Assembly: GCF_900167935.1 (NCBI RefSeq)
Contig: NZ_FUYL01000014.1
Coordinates: 1-64,000 of the forward strand
DNA from: Maribacter arcticus
GTDB lineage: Bacteria; Bacteroidota; Bacteroidia; Flavobacteriales; Flavobacteriaceae
Direction of reading: 5' to 3'
Length of the DNA: 64,000 nt
A program made the position numbers and the translations under genes. The notes beneath the pieces were generated by a model. That model had not been told where the DNA came from. It saw nothing but the letters and a program-made list of their open reading frames with translations, and did no database searches. Positions 34,068-42,838 of this stretch are shown here, piece by piece. Numbering within the stretch: the stretch's first letter is position 1; the number at the start of each line of letters is the position of its first letter.

Positions 34068-35399
34068 ATGTTACGAAGGTTAAAAATCTTTTTTGCTATT
34101 TTGACTGTGTGTTTTTCCTTTTCGGGAATAGCACAAACGTATCAATTGCCAGCTGGTAAGAAATTTCACAAAGTAAAGTTTGAGCTCATCAATAACTTGA
34201 TGATTATACCAGTAGAGGTGAACGGTACCGAGCTGTCGTTTGTATTAGATTCTGGTGTTGGTACTCCTATTTTATTCAATTTATCTGATCAAGATTCCAT
34301 TCAACTTAATAGTGTAACTGAAATAACGATAAATGGACTCGGAAAAGGAGACCCTATAAATGCACTTAAATCTACTGGTAATTTTGTAAAGCTTGGTAGT
34401 GTTAAGAATGTATCGCAAGATATTTATGTGGTAATGGATGCTGGTATTAATTTTTCTCCAGATTTGGGTGTGCCTGTGCATGGTATAATTGGCTATGAGC
34501 TATTTCGTGATTTTGTTGTTGACATTAATTACACGAACAAGGCGATTAAATTTTATAATCCTGATACATATAAACATAGGATATCTAAAAAGTCTCGAGT
34601 ATTAGATATGTCCGTTATACGAAAGAAGGCATATTTGAATGCCAGTGTTTTGGTTAAGGGTACAGAAGAAGTTCCTGTTAGATTGTTAATGGATACCGGC
34701 AGTAGTGATGCCGTGTGGTTATTTGAGGATGATCGTCTGCAAATACCACAAAAGTATTACGAAGATTTTTTAGGTAAGGGGCTCGCAGGTGATATATATG
34801 GAAAACGAACTAAAATTCATCATTTGAAAATTTCAGATTATATTTTGAAAGATGCCAAGGCAGCTTTTCCTGATATGGAAACTTTTAATACCATAATGGA
34901 TTTTGGGGGTAGAAATGGAAGTTTAGGTGGCGAAGTTTTGAAGCGATTTAATTTAGTTTTTGATTATGCAAACCGAAAAGTGGTCTTGAAGAAGAATTCT
35001 AATTTTAATAAAATGTTTCAATACAATATCAGTGGAATAAACTTGCAGCATGCAGGCATACGCTATGTATCCGAAAGAATAGCTGATCGTAATGGAATAG
35101 TGTATAGCGACCATAAAACATATGGTGATATACAAATGGTTCTTCAAGGAGCAACAAGACTTAGTGTGGTGCCAGAGATAATCGTGTCAGGAATACGACA
35201 AGGTAGTCCGGCGCATTCAGCTGGTTTGCAGGAAGGTGATGTTATTTTAGCGGTCAATGGTAAACCTATTCATCGGTATAAAATGCAAGAAATTATGAGT
35301 ATGCTAAATGATAATAAAGACAAAAAAGTGAAAGTATTGGTAGAACGTTATAATAATGATTTGTTATTCAGTTTTGTATTGAAACCACTGTTTGAGTAA
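34068..35399 (+). CDS. Retropepsin-like aspartyl protease with C-terminal PDZ domain
   Basis: The 443-aa protein has a signal peptide (ending near SGIAQ), then two retropepsin-like halves: FVLDSGVGTPILFN (DSG, about residue 63) and RLLMDTGSSDAVWLF (DTG, about residue 207). A C-terminal PDZ domain covers about residues 335-440 (GSPAHSAGLQEGDVILAVNGKPI). This architecture is widespread in Bacteroidota. It probably acts in the periplasm on unknown substrates. A TAACTTTA sequence at 34035-34042 is a one-mismatch -7 candidate. A terminator hairpin follows. Confidence 0.88.
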   Translation: MLRRLKIFFAILTVCFSFSGIAQTYQLPAGKKFHKVKFELINNLMIIPVEVNGTELSFVLDSGVGTPILFNLSDQDSIQLNSVTEITINGLGKGDPINALKSTGNFVKLGSVKNVSQDIYVVMDAGINFSPDLGVPVHGIIGYELFRDFVVDINYTNKAIKFYNPDTYKHRISKKSRVLDMSVIRKKAYLNASVLVKGTEEVPVRLLMDTGSSDAVWLFEDDRLQIPQKYYEDFLGKGLAGDIYGKRTKIHHLKISDYILKDAKAAFPDMETFNTIMDFGGRNGSLGGEVLKRFNLVFDYANRKVVLKKNSNFNKMFQYNISGINLQHAGIRYVSERIADRNGIVYSDHKTYGDIQMVLQGATRLSVVPEIIVSGIRQGSPAHSAGLQEGDVILAVNGKPIHRYKMQEIMSMLNDNKDKKVKVLVERYNNDLLFSFVLKPLFE

Positions 35400-35413
35400 A
35401 AATATGACATAAA

Positions 35414-35440
35414 AAAAGCCCAACTTTAAAGTTAGGCTTT
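35414..35440. terminator. Bidirectional terminator between the protease and DUF1573 genes
   Basis: A palindromic hairpin AAAGCC-c-AACTTT/AAAGTT-a-GGCTTT with one internal mismatch lies in the 61-bp gap between two convergent genes and is flanked by A and T runs. Confidence 0.7.
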
Positions 35441-35460
35441 CAAATATTATAACCAAATTT

Positions 35461-35847
35461 TTATTTGGTACCAGTTGCTAAAACTTCTCCTTTGATTTTT
35501 AAAACCTTAGTGGGAGTATCGGCATTAGATATTACTGTGATTGCTTTACGAATAGGACCAACTCTGTTTGTATCATACTTAACTTGAATTTCACCTGTTT
35601 TTCCTGGTAAAATTGGATCTTCTGGTTTTTTTGGAATTGTACAACCACAACTAGAACTAACTTTACTTATAATAAGTGGAGCTGTTCCAGTATTAGTAAA
35701 TTCAAAAACCCTTATTCCATCTGAACCTTTGGCGATTTCGCCATAATCAACTGTCTCTGATTTAAATTCTATTTTAGCTGCTGTATCTTGTGCAGTTAAG
35801 CTTAATCCTAGTAAACCAATAAATAATACAAGTACTATTTTTTTCAT
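35461..35847 (-). CDS. DUF1573 domain-containing exported protein
   Basis: The 128-aa protein has a signal peptide (MKKIVLVLFIGLLGLSLTAQ) and a DUF1573 Ig-like domain with the diagnostic FEFTNTGTAPLIISKVSSSCGCTIPKKP-type region: FTNTGTAPLII, then SSCGCT, and the strand GKTGEIQVKYDTNRVGP. The paired cysteines SCGC are conserved in the family. Function is unknown; an envelope structural role is inferred. An adjacent ATG at 35850 is equally possible. Confidence 0.88.
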   Translation of the reverse strand: MKKIVLVLFIGLLGLSLTAQDTAAKIEFKSETVDYGEIAKGSDGIRVFEFTNTGTAPLIISKVSSSCGCTIPKKPEDPILPGKTGEIQVKYDTNRVGPIRKAITVISNADTPTKVLKIKGEVLATGTK

Positions 35848-35870
35848 CATTTTTAATTTAGGGTGGACAT

Positions 35871-35900
35871 CAAAATTAAATCTTTTCAGATCAACCTCAA
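35871..35900 (-). promoter_or_regulatory. Flavobacterial promoter of the DUF1573 gene (TTG-N19-TAATTTTG)
   Basis: On the minus strand TTG (35900-35898), a 19-nt spacer and TAATTTTG (35878-35871) fit TTG-N17-23-TAnnTTTG exactly. The ATG follows 23 nt later. Confidence 0.55.
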
Positions 35901-36043
35901 AATCCTTTTGTTATACTCTAACGTTACTTATTTTTGTTTCGTATTTATGTTTGGGTAAAATTGGCTGAAATGACCGTTAGATTGTCAATTCGGCTTTATT
36001 TTTAATAACCCTAATTTATTATTATTCAAAAACTGTTCCAAAT

Positions 36044-38674
36044 ATGGAAATTCCTTCAAAATATAATCCGAGATCCACAGAAAGTCATTGGTATGAGTAC
36101 TGGATGAAAAACGGTTATTTTCATTCTGTACCTGATGAAAGAGAGCCTTATAGTATTGTAATACCTCCGCCTAACGTAACCGGAATATTGCATATGGGCC
36201 ACATGTTAAACAATACCATTCAAGATGTATTGATTAGAAGAGCTCGCCTTTTGGGAAAAAATGCCTGTTGGGTGCCTGGTACTGATCATGCTTCAATAGC
36301 TACAGAAGCTAAAGTTGTTGCAAAACTAAAAGAACAAGGCATAAATAAAAATGACCTTACTCGCGATGAGTTTTTAAAGCACGCTTGGGATTGGACACAC
36401 CAATACGGTGGCATCATTCTAGAGCAGTTAAAGAAACTGGGCTGTTCTTGCGATTGGGACCGTACTGCCTTTACAATGGATCAAGAGCGCTATGATAGTG
36501 TTATCAAAGTATTTATTGATTTATATAATAAAGGATTGATTTACCGCGGATATCGAATGGTGAATTGGGATCCAGAGGCCATGACCACATTATCAGATGA
36601 AGAAGTTATATATGAAGAAAGACAGGGTCTATTATACTATTTGGCGTATCAAATAGAAGGTTCTGACGAAAAGGTAACTATTGCGACTACAAGGCCAGAA
36701 ACGATTTTGGGAGATACTGCAATTTGTATAAACCCTAATGATGACCGATTTATCCATCTAAAAGGCAAGAAGGTTATTGTACCAATTTGTAATAGGGTAA
36801 TACCGATAATTGAAGATGAGTATGTAGATATGGAATTCGGTACAGGGTGTTTAAAGGTGACCCCAGCACATGACATAAATGACAAGGCTCTTGGTGAAAA
36901 ACATAATTTAGAAACTATAGATATATTTAATGACAATGCGTCATTGAATAGCTTTGGTTTGCATTATGAAGGTAAAGATCGTTTCGTAGTTAGAAAGGAA
37001 ATTTCTAAAGAACTAGAGGAAAAGGGATTTTTGGTAAAAACCGAAACCCATATTAATAAAGTAGGAACATCAGAACGTACCAAAGCTGTAATAGAGCCTA
37101 AACTGTCTGATCAATGGTTCCTGAAAATGGAAGATTTGGCCAAACCTGCATTAGAAGCAGTTATGGAAAGTGGTGATGTGAAGTTGTACCCAAAGAAATT
37201 TGAAAATACATATCGCCATTGGATGGAAAATGTTCGTGATTGGAATATTTCAAGACAATTATGGTGGGGACAGCAAATACCTGCTTTTTATTTTGGTGAC
37301 GGGCAAGATGATTTTGTTGTAGCAGCTAATGAAGTAGAAGCACTTGAACTTGCTAAGAATAAATCTGGTAATGCTAATTTACATGCGAACGACTTAAGAC
37401 AAGATGCAGATGTATTAGATACTTGGTTCTCATCTTGGTTATGGCCAATAAGTGTTTTCGGTGGAATTTTAGAGCCAGATAATGAGGAAGTGAATTATTA
37501 CTACCCTACCAATGATTTAGTAACCGGTCCGGATATTTTATTTTTCTGGGTAGCCAGAATGATTGTTGCAGGATATGAGTTTAGAGGTAAGCAGCCTTTT
37601 GAAAATGTTTATTTCACAGGTTTAGTGAGAGATAAACAACGTAGAAAAATGTCGAAATCATTAGGAAATTCACCAGATGCATTAAAACTGATAGAAGATT
37701 ATGGTGCTGATGGTGTACGTGTTGGATTATTGTTAAGCTCTGCAGCAGGTAATGATTTAATGTTTGATGAAGATCTTTGTCAACAGGGTAAGAATTTTGC
37801 AAATAAAATATGGAACGGATTTAGATTATTAAAAGGGTGGGAGGTAGCAGATATTCCTCAACCAGAAGCATCTAAACTAGGCTTGTTGTGGTATGAATCA
37901 AAATTGAATAAGACATTATTAGAGATTGAAGACCATTTTAATAAATTCCGTATTTCCGACGCCTTAATGTCTATTTATAAATTGGTTTGGGATGATTATA
38001 GTTCTTGGTTGTTAGAAATTATTAAACCTGCCTACCAACAGCCGATAGATAAAATAACTTTTGATAAGGTTATTTATTTGTTCGAGCAGAATTTGAAATT
38101 GTTACATCCCTTCATGCCATTTTTAACCGAAGAAGTTTGGCAGCATATTTCAGAAAGAAATACGAGTGAGGCATTAGTGATTTCTAAATGGCCAACGGCA
38201 GGTAAAATAGATGAGAAATTAATAGATCAGTTCGAGTTTGCAGCTGAGGTTATTGCTGGAGTAAGAACAATTAGAAAGAATAAAAATATTCCAATGAAAG
38301 AGTCATTAGAGCTTTCAGTGTTAAATACTGAAGTGGTAGATGATAATTGGGATGTTGTGATTTCAAAGTTGACCAATGTTTCTGAAATTACTTATTTAAA
38401 AGAGCAATTAGAAGGCGCATTGACATTTAGGGTGAAAAGTAATGAATACTTTGTACCTATGGAAGGTGCTATAGATATTGAAGCTGAAATTTTGAAAATC
38501 AAAGAAGAGTTAAAGTATACAAAAGGCTTCTTAATGTCAGTTCAGAAAAAACTTTCTAATGAACGTTTTGTGAATAATGCACCTGAAAAGGTTATTACCA
38601 TAGAGCGTCAAAAATTAGCAGATGCAGAAGCTAAGATTGAAACCTTAGAAAAGAGTTTAGCTAGTTTAGAATAA
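36044..38674 (+). CDS. valS: Valine--tRNA ligase
   Basis: The 876-aa class I aminoacyl-tRNA synthetase charges tRNA-Val. The HIGH-type motif [13 protein letters not shown] is at residues 41-53, the KMSKS loop at 535-539 ([16 protein letters not shown]). The CP1 editing domain includes [18 protein letters not shown]. The anticodon-binding region and the C-terminal coiled coil typical of ValRS (about residues 810-876) complete it. It stands alone with a terminator directly downstream. Confidence 0.97.
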   Translation: MEIPSKYNPRSTESHWYEYWMKNGYFHSVPDEREPYSIVIPPPNVTGILHMGHMLNNTIQDVLIRRARLLGKNACWVPGTDHASIATEAKVVAKLKEQGINKNDLTRDEFLKHAWDWTHQYGGIILEQLKKLGCSCDWDRTAFTMDQERYDSVIKVFIDLYNKGLIYRGYRMVNWDPEAMTTLSDEEVIYEERQGLLYYLAYQIEGSDEKVTIATTRPETILGDTAICINPNDDRFIHLKGKKVIVPICNRVIPIIEDEYVDMEFGTGCLKVTPAHDINDKALGEKHNLETIDIFNDNASLNSFGLHYEGKDRFVVRKEISKELEEKGFLVKTETHINKVGTSERTKAVIEPKLSDQWFLKMEDLAKPALEAVMESGDVKLYPKKFENTYRHWMENVRDWNISRQLWWGQQIPAFYFGDGQDDFVVAANEVEALELAKNKSGNANLHANDLRQDADVLDTWFSSWLWPISVFGGILEPDNEEVNYYYPTNDLVTGPDILFFWVARMIVAGYEFRGKQPFENVYFTGLVRDKQRRKMSKSLGNSPDALKLIEDYGADGVRVGLLLSSAAGNDLMFDEDLCQQGKNFANKIWNGFRLLKGWEVADIPQPEASKLGLLWYESKLNKTLLEIEDHFNKFRISDALMSIYKLVWDDYSSWLLEIIKPAYQQPIDKITFDKVIYLFEQNLKLLHPFMPFLTEEVWQHISERNTSEALVISKWPTAGKIDEKLIDQFEFAAEVIAGVRTIRKNKNIPMKESLELSVLNTEVVDDNWDVVISKLTNVSEITYLKEQLEGALTFRVKSNEYFVPMEGAIDIEAEILKIKEELKYTKGFLMSVQKKLSNERFVNNAPEKVITIERQKLADAEAKIETLEKSLASLE

Positions 38675-38691
38675 CATTTAAACTTTAATTT

Positions 38692-38731
38692 AAAAAGCCT
38701 CATTTCTACTTAATTGGGAATGAGGCTTTTT
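38692..38731 (+). terminator. Rho-independent terminator after valS
   Basis: A perfect 13-bp stem (38692-38704 and 38719-38731) with a 14-nt loop and core GCCTCA/TGAGGC ends in five T. Confidence 0.88.
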
Positions 38732-38799
38732 CATGTTATTTAGTGAACTTAAAATCCAGTAGTTTTCGTATATTTAGGTGAGAACAAAACTTTTAGCAA

Positions 38800-39684
38800 A
38801 TGAAGAAACTACATAAAGAAGATATTAAACAAGAAGTTTTTGATTTGTATGATGCTTATGCTCATAATAAAATTGAAAGACGCGATTTTGTTCAAAAACT
38901 TTCGGTGTATGCTGTAGGTGGTATAACTGTCGCATCGCTTATGAGTTTTATGATGCCTAATTATGAGGATACATTTTTAGTGGAAAAAACTAATCCCGAT
39001 TTAGATTCTGAATATATAACTTATAACTCTCCAAAAGGCGGAGGTGATATTAAGGGGTTATTGTCCAAACCAAAATCTGCAAAAGGTAAATTACCCGGTA
39101 TTGTAGTGGTGCATGAGAATAGAGGTCTAAACCCTTATGTGGAAGATACGGCTAGGCGTGCTGCGTTAGCAGGGTTTATTACCATTGCGCCCGATGCATT
39201 AAGCCCTTTAGGGGGATACCCAGGTAATGATGACAAGGGTCGAGAAATGCAAAGTAAGCGTGATAGAAATGAAATGCTTGAAGATTTTATTGCGGCCTTT
39301 AAATATTTAAAAACTAATGAGAATTGTAATGGTAAAATAGGAGTAGTAGGTTTTTGCTTTGGAGGATGGATTTCTAACATGATGGCCGTTAAAGTCCCTG
39401 ATTTGGCAGCAGCGGTACCCTTCTATGGAGGTCAGCCTACAGAAGATATAAAGAATATAAATGCACCTTTAATGTTGCAATATGCAGGTTTAGACGAACG
39501 CGTTAATGCAGGATGGCCCGAATATGAAAAAGCACTGAAAGAAAATAATAAAAAGCATGTTGCATTTTTCTATCCAGACGTTAATCATGGTTTTCACAAT
39601 ACATCAACGCCACGTTATGATAAGGAAGCCGCAGAATTAGCTTGGTCACGAACAATTGATTTTTTTAAAGAAAATTTGATGTAA
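38800..39684 (+). CDS. Dienelactone hydrolase family protein with Tat-like N-terminus
   Basis: The 294-aa alpha/beta hydrolase carries the catalytic triad Cys186 (GFCFGG), Asp232 (AGLDERVN) and His263 (VNHGFHN), as in dienelactone hydrolases. The N-terminus has ERRDFVQKL at about residues 26-34 followed by a hydrophobic stretch to residue 52, which resembles a twin-arginine signal or anchor. The N-terminal extension before RR is unusually long for a Tat signal. The physiological substrate is unknown. A TATATTTA sequence at 38769-38776 is a one-mismatch -7 candidate. Confidence 0.88.
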   Translation: MKKLHKEDIKQEVFDLYDAYAHNKIERRDFVQKLSVYAVGGITVASLMSFMMPNYEDTFLVEKTNPDLDSEYITYNSPKGGGDIKGLLSKPKSAKGKLPGIVVVHENRGLNPYVEDTARRAALAGFITIAPDALSPLGGYPGNDDKGREMQSKRDRNEMLEDFIAAFKYLKTNENCNGKIGVVGFCFGGWISNMMAVKVPDLAAAVPFYGGQPTEDIKNINAPLMLQYAGLDERVNAGWPEYEKALKENNKKHVAFFYPDVNHGFHNTSTPRYDKEAAELAWSRTIDFFKENLM

Positions 39685-39790
39685 ATTATTGATAATGAGT
39701 TTTTTTTGATATTTCTATTATATATTCATTACAGAATTTGAGTTATTATTACTTTGAATTGAGTTAATCGAAAACGAACAATACTATTAA

Positions 39791-39991
<201 letters not shown>

Positions 39992-40027
39992 ATTATATTT
40001 CCAAGACCAATATTGAATAAAATATAT

Positions 40028-40055
40028 ACCCTTGATTTTTTTCAGGGGTTTTTTT
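40028..40055 (+). terminator. Terminator after the lmo0937-type gene
   Basis: An 8-bp stem with one G-T pair (ACCCTTGA/TCAGGGGT) around a T-rich loop is followed by a long T run, 37 bp after the stop codon. Confidence 0.75.
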
Positions 40056-40144
40056 ATACGCTAATATGAATATCTCAATAATTACAAATAGCAAATTGGC
40101 ATCAATGTATTTGCAATTTTAATTTTGCATGTATTTTAACATGC

Positions 40145-40195
40145 TACATAAGGTCTAATCATAGTATCTTTAATACTATGATTAGACCTTATGTA
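40145..40195 (+). promoter_or_regulatory. Perfect 23-bp inverted repeat over the creatininase start codon
   Basis: Arms at 40145-40167 and 40173-40195 are perfectly complementary over 23 bp with a 5-nt CTTTA loop at 40168-40172. The right arm contains the ATG at 40178 and the first six codons (MIRPYV). If transcribed with the left arm, the mRNA would fold into a very stable hairpin with the start codon in the stem. There is no T run behind the right arm, so it is not a standard terminator. A TATCTTTA sequence (one mismatch to the -7 consensus) lies at 40165-40172 across the loop. Confidence 0.85.
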
Positions 40196-40942
40196 CTTGC
40201 AGAAACGAATTGGGAAAGTTTAAAAGATGAACGGTTTGACTTGGCAGTGTTGCCATGGGGCGCTACCGAAGCTCATAATTATCATTTGCCATACGGTACT
40301 GACAATTATCAGGCTCAAAGTTTTGTAGAAGCGGCAGCCAAGATGTCATGGGAGAAGGGAAAAAAGGTAATTGTTTTACCAACAATTCCTTTTGGGGTAA
40401 ATACTGGACAGAAAGATATTTATCTTGATATGAACCTTAACCCTTCTACACAATTGGCGATACTTAAAGACATTATAACTGTTTTGAATAGACAAGGCAT
40501 TTATAAATTATTATTGTTCAATGGTCATGGAGGCAATAATTTCAAGCCTATCGTAAGAGAGTTGGGTTTATTGTTCCCCGATATGTTTATAAGCTTTAGT
40601 TTTTTTCCACAAATGTTAGATAAAACTCAGTATTTCAAGGAAAAAGGTGATCATGCTGACGAAATGGAAACAAGTCTAATGCTTTATTTAAGACCAGATT
40701 TGGTGTTGCCGAATGATAAATGGGGTAGTGGTGATGAAAAAAAATTTAAGATTAAGGCTTTTAATGAAGGATGGGTTTGGGCAGAAAGACAATGGTCAAA
40801 AGTAAGTAGCGACACAGGTATTGGTAATCCAGAATTTGCCACGGCAGAAAAAGGAGAGCGTTTCTTTAATGATATAACAATAAAACTAGACGAGTTGTTT
40901 TGTGCTCTTTGTGAAGCAGATTTAAAAGAGTTATACGAATAG
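40178..40942 (+). CDS. Creatininase family protein
   Basis: The 254-aa protein is a metal-dependent amidohydrolase of the creatininase fold. Metal ligands are seen as Glu31 and His33 (GATEAHN), Asp42 (PYGTDN), His117 (NGHGGN) and Glu164 (HADEMETS). The family also contains ArfB- and MftE-type enzymes, so creatinine is not necessarily the substrate. The N-terminus starting MIRPYVLAETNW agrees with homologues as I remember them, so the ATG at 40178 is probably genuine even though it sits in a hairpin stem. It is transcribed alone. Confidence 0.9.
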   Translation: MIRPYVLAETNWESLKDERFDLAVLPWGATEAHNYHLPYGTDNYQAQSFVEAAAKMSWEKGKKVIVLPTIPFGVNTGQKDIYLDMNLNPSTQLAILKDIITVLNRQGIYKLLLFNGHGGNNFKPIVRELGLLFPDMFISFSFFPQMLDKTQYFKEKGDHADEMETSLMLYLRPDLVLPNDKWGSGDEKKFKIKAFNEGWVWAERQWSKVSSDTGIGNPEFATAEKGERFFNDITIKLDELFCALCEADLKELYE

Positions 40943-40953
40943 TTATAAACTAA

Positions 40954-41430
40954 CTAAATTCCCATTTTTTCACTGAATAAATTTAAAGATAATAGTTTTC
41001 TTTTCATTGACTTTTTTTTACTTGATTCTAAATCTATTTTCAAAGTAAATAGCGCCCCTAAAATGATAATGTTTTTAAAGATATACTGGCTTAATAAGGT
41101 GATAATGAATCTGTTTTCACCAAAAATTTGACCTGGAAATAGAAATAGTGGAGTAAACGTACAGGTAATGTGAGCAATTGCAGCATATATAATTAGTTTG
41201 TTTTGCCAATTTAGAATGAGGCAAATTCCTATAAATGATTCAAATAAAGCTAAAGCTATAAAACCAAAATAAGATGGTAGAAAGCCAAAAGTGAGAACTT
41301 GAATTGTGTTGGTTGCTAATTCTTCAGCTGGGCTTGTACCTGGGAAAAGCTTCAAAAATCCAAAAATTAAATAAACTAAACCAATTGATAAACTAATAAT
41401 TTTGTTTTTGCGTTTTTCTAGATTTTCCAT
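40954..41430 (-). CDS. DoxX-like integral membrane protein
   Basis: The 158-aa protein starting at the ATG at 41430 has four hydrophobic helices (about residues 10-28, 50-70, 75-95 and 115-135). The first helix region IGLVYLIFGFLKLFPGTSPAEEL and the later ALFESFIGICLIL resemble DoxX-like proteins. The frame extends two codons upstream to a TTG, which is not needed. The gene lies 14 bp downstream of the outer-membrane protein gene, on the same strand, so both are probably co-transcribed. Function is unknown. Confidence 0.7.
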   Translation of the reverse strand: MENLEKRKNKIISLSIGLVYLIFGFLKLFPGTSPAEELATNTIQVLTFGFLPSYFGFIALALFESFIGICLILNWQNKLIIYAAIAHITCTFTPLFLFPGQIFGENRFIITLLSQYIFKNIIILGALFTLKIDLESSKKKSMKRKLLSLNLFSEKMGI

Positions 41431-41444
41431 CTCCAATATTTAAT

Positions 41445-42590
41445 TTAGTTAGAATTACCACTTTTAAAATCGTTCAATAATTCTCGTGATATTTTCACCT
41501 TATTTGAAATTATACGATAAGAAACTCCAAAATTTATCACATAATCTGCAAATGCGGCATCTCCATGTCTTGAAGACCCAGTAGAATTCTCTGTTTGTAT
41601 ATCTGTAATGCTTTGTGGACGTTCTCTTCGAACGGCAAATGGAATATTTAGATTAAAGGAAAAATTACTTTTGTTGTAACCTACTCCTGGGTCTATAGAT
41701 AAGACACTGCCAGGTCTTCTAAAGCCATTATTGCCCCCTATTAAATCTCTAACTGGTACACAGTCAAATCGTGCTCCTATTGAGCTTGAAATAGTTGGGG
41801 AGATACTATAACTTATGCCCGTTCTAATTGAATATTGATCAGGAACGGCCATAATAGCTTCATTTTCAAGTAAAGGACTCAAAGTTTCCCTAAAAGTTCT
41901 GATTCCATTTGTCTCCCTTGGATTTAATAGATAAAATCCGCTTGCATAACTAAAAAGGCCATTGGCTATTTTTTGATATAATTGAAAGTCCATAGTAAAC
42001 CCAAAACCCCCATCACCAGGTTGTATAGATTGGTCTACAGGTCTGGTTTGTGGTTCATCATTTGGGCCAACATTGTAAAATATGTCAGAAGCATTATAGT
42101 TTCCAGTAGGTAGTTTAACCCCTAGGCCAATAGCTAAGTTTCCATTTTTATGATTTTCAAGATCAAATAGCCAGTATCCTGCCCCAAGGCGTATGTCTCC
42201 TAAACCCCTAGAAAAGGTTGTATTTCGTTCTTCTCTTCCATGTTCATATAATGATGATCTTGAGTTAAATACGGTAGGTAAGGTTATACTGCTGTATAGT
42301 CTCTCGGTAATTCCATAGGTTAAAAAGAAGTCTGTACTATGTGAATTGTTAACCACTTCAGTATTGCTTGTAATACGGTCAGGTTCCTCTTCTGTGCCTC
42401 TAAAGTGTCTGAATGATTTAAAATATCTATAATTAATTCCTAATTGAACATCACCTTTATTTAAAACATTATTCTCTAGACTATTTCCAACACAAGAAGA
42501 AAAATGTCGAATGGCGACACAGCCTTGGGCTTTTATATACGAAGCTGAAAGAAGAATAAATAAAAAAAGTATTGGTAGTTTGTTTATCAT
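41445..42590 (-). CDS. Outer-membrane beta-barrel protein (transporter-like)
   Basis: The 381-aa protein has a signal peptide (ending near SYIKAQG) and alternating hydrophobic strands with Gly and aromatic girdles (for example GDVQLGINYRYFKSF, LYSSITLPTVF, GNLAIGLGVKLPTGNY). This is the pattern of the MetA/phenol-degradation-type outer-membrane transporter family. Three cysteines lie just after the signal peptide region (GCVAIRHFSSC). Divergent from the two-component pair at 42839, with 248 bp of TTAA-rich sequence between them, so it is a natural target of that regulator; this is inferred. Confidence 0.75.
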   Translation of the reverse strand: MINKLPILFLFILLSASYIKAQGCVAIRHFSSCVGNSLENNVLNKGDVQLGINYRYFKSFRHFRGTEEEPDRITSNTEVVNNSHSTDFFLTYGITERLYSSITLPTVFNSRSSLYEHGREERNTTFSRGLGDIRLGAGYWLFDLENHKNGNLAIGLGVKLPTGNYNASDIFYNVGPNDEPQTRPVDQSIQPGDGGFGFTMDFQLYQKIANGLFSYASGFYLLNPRETNGIRTFRETLSPLLENEAIMAVPDQYSIRTGISYSISPTISSSIGARFDCVPVRDLIGGNNGFRRPGSVLSIDPGVGYNKSNFSFNLNIPFAVRRERPQSITDIQTENSTGSSRHGDAAFADYVINFGVSYRIISNKVKISRELLNDFKSGNSN

Positions 42591-42761
42591 GATGGTTTTG
42601 GTTTGGTGTTTTTATAAAATAAGGCCAACTCATAGCTACTAGAGATGACCATTATTCATAAATGTTTTGAAATCACTTAAATGACTTAAGTTTAATTATA
42701 TTACTACCTACCAAATTAATGTTATAAGCATGCTTTGAGATTAACCGTTTTGTAAAAATGT

Positions 42762-42824
42762 TTAATGAAAAGTTAATAGACTTAATGAAAGATTAAGTTT
42801 GCTTAATTTACCAAACTAATTAAG
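42762..42824. promoter_or_regulatory. TTAA-rich repeated operator upstream of the two-component genes
   Basis: TTAATGAAA occurs at 42762-42770 and again at 42782-42790, exactly 20 bp apart. A third related unit starts at 42802 (CTTAAT) and pairs as an inverted repeat with ATTAAG about 12 bp later. The second unit is itself the inverted repeat CTTAAT-gaaag-ATTAAG. Spacing of one or two helical turns fits binding of an OmpR-type response regulator, which is encoded just downstream. Confidence 0.55.
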
Positions 42825-42838
42825 TTTCTTTAGGGGCC

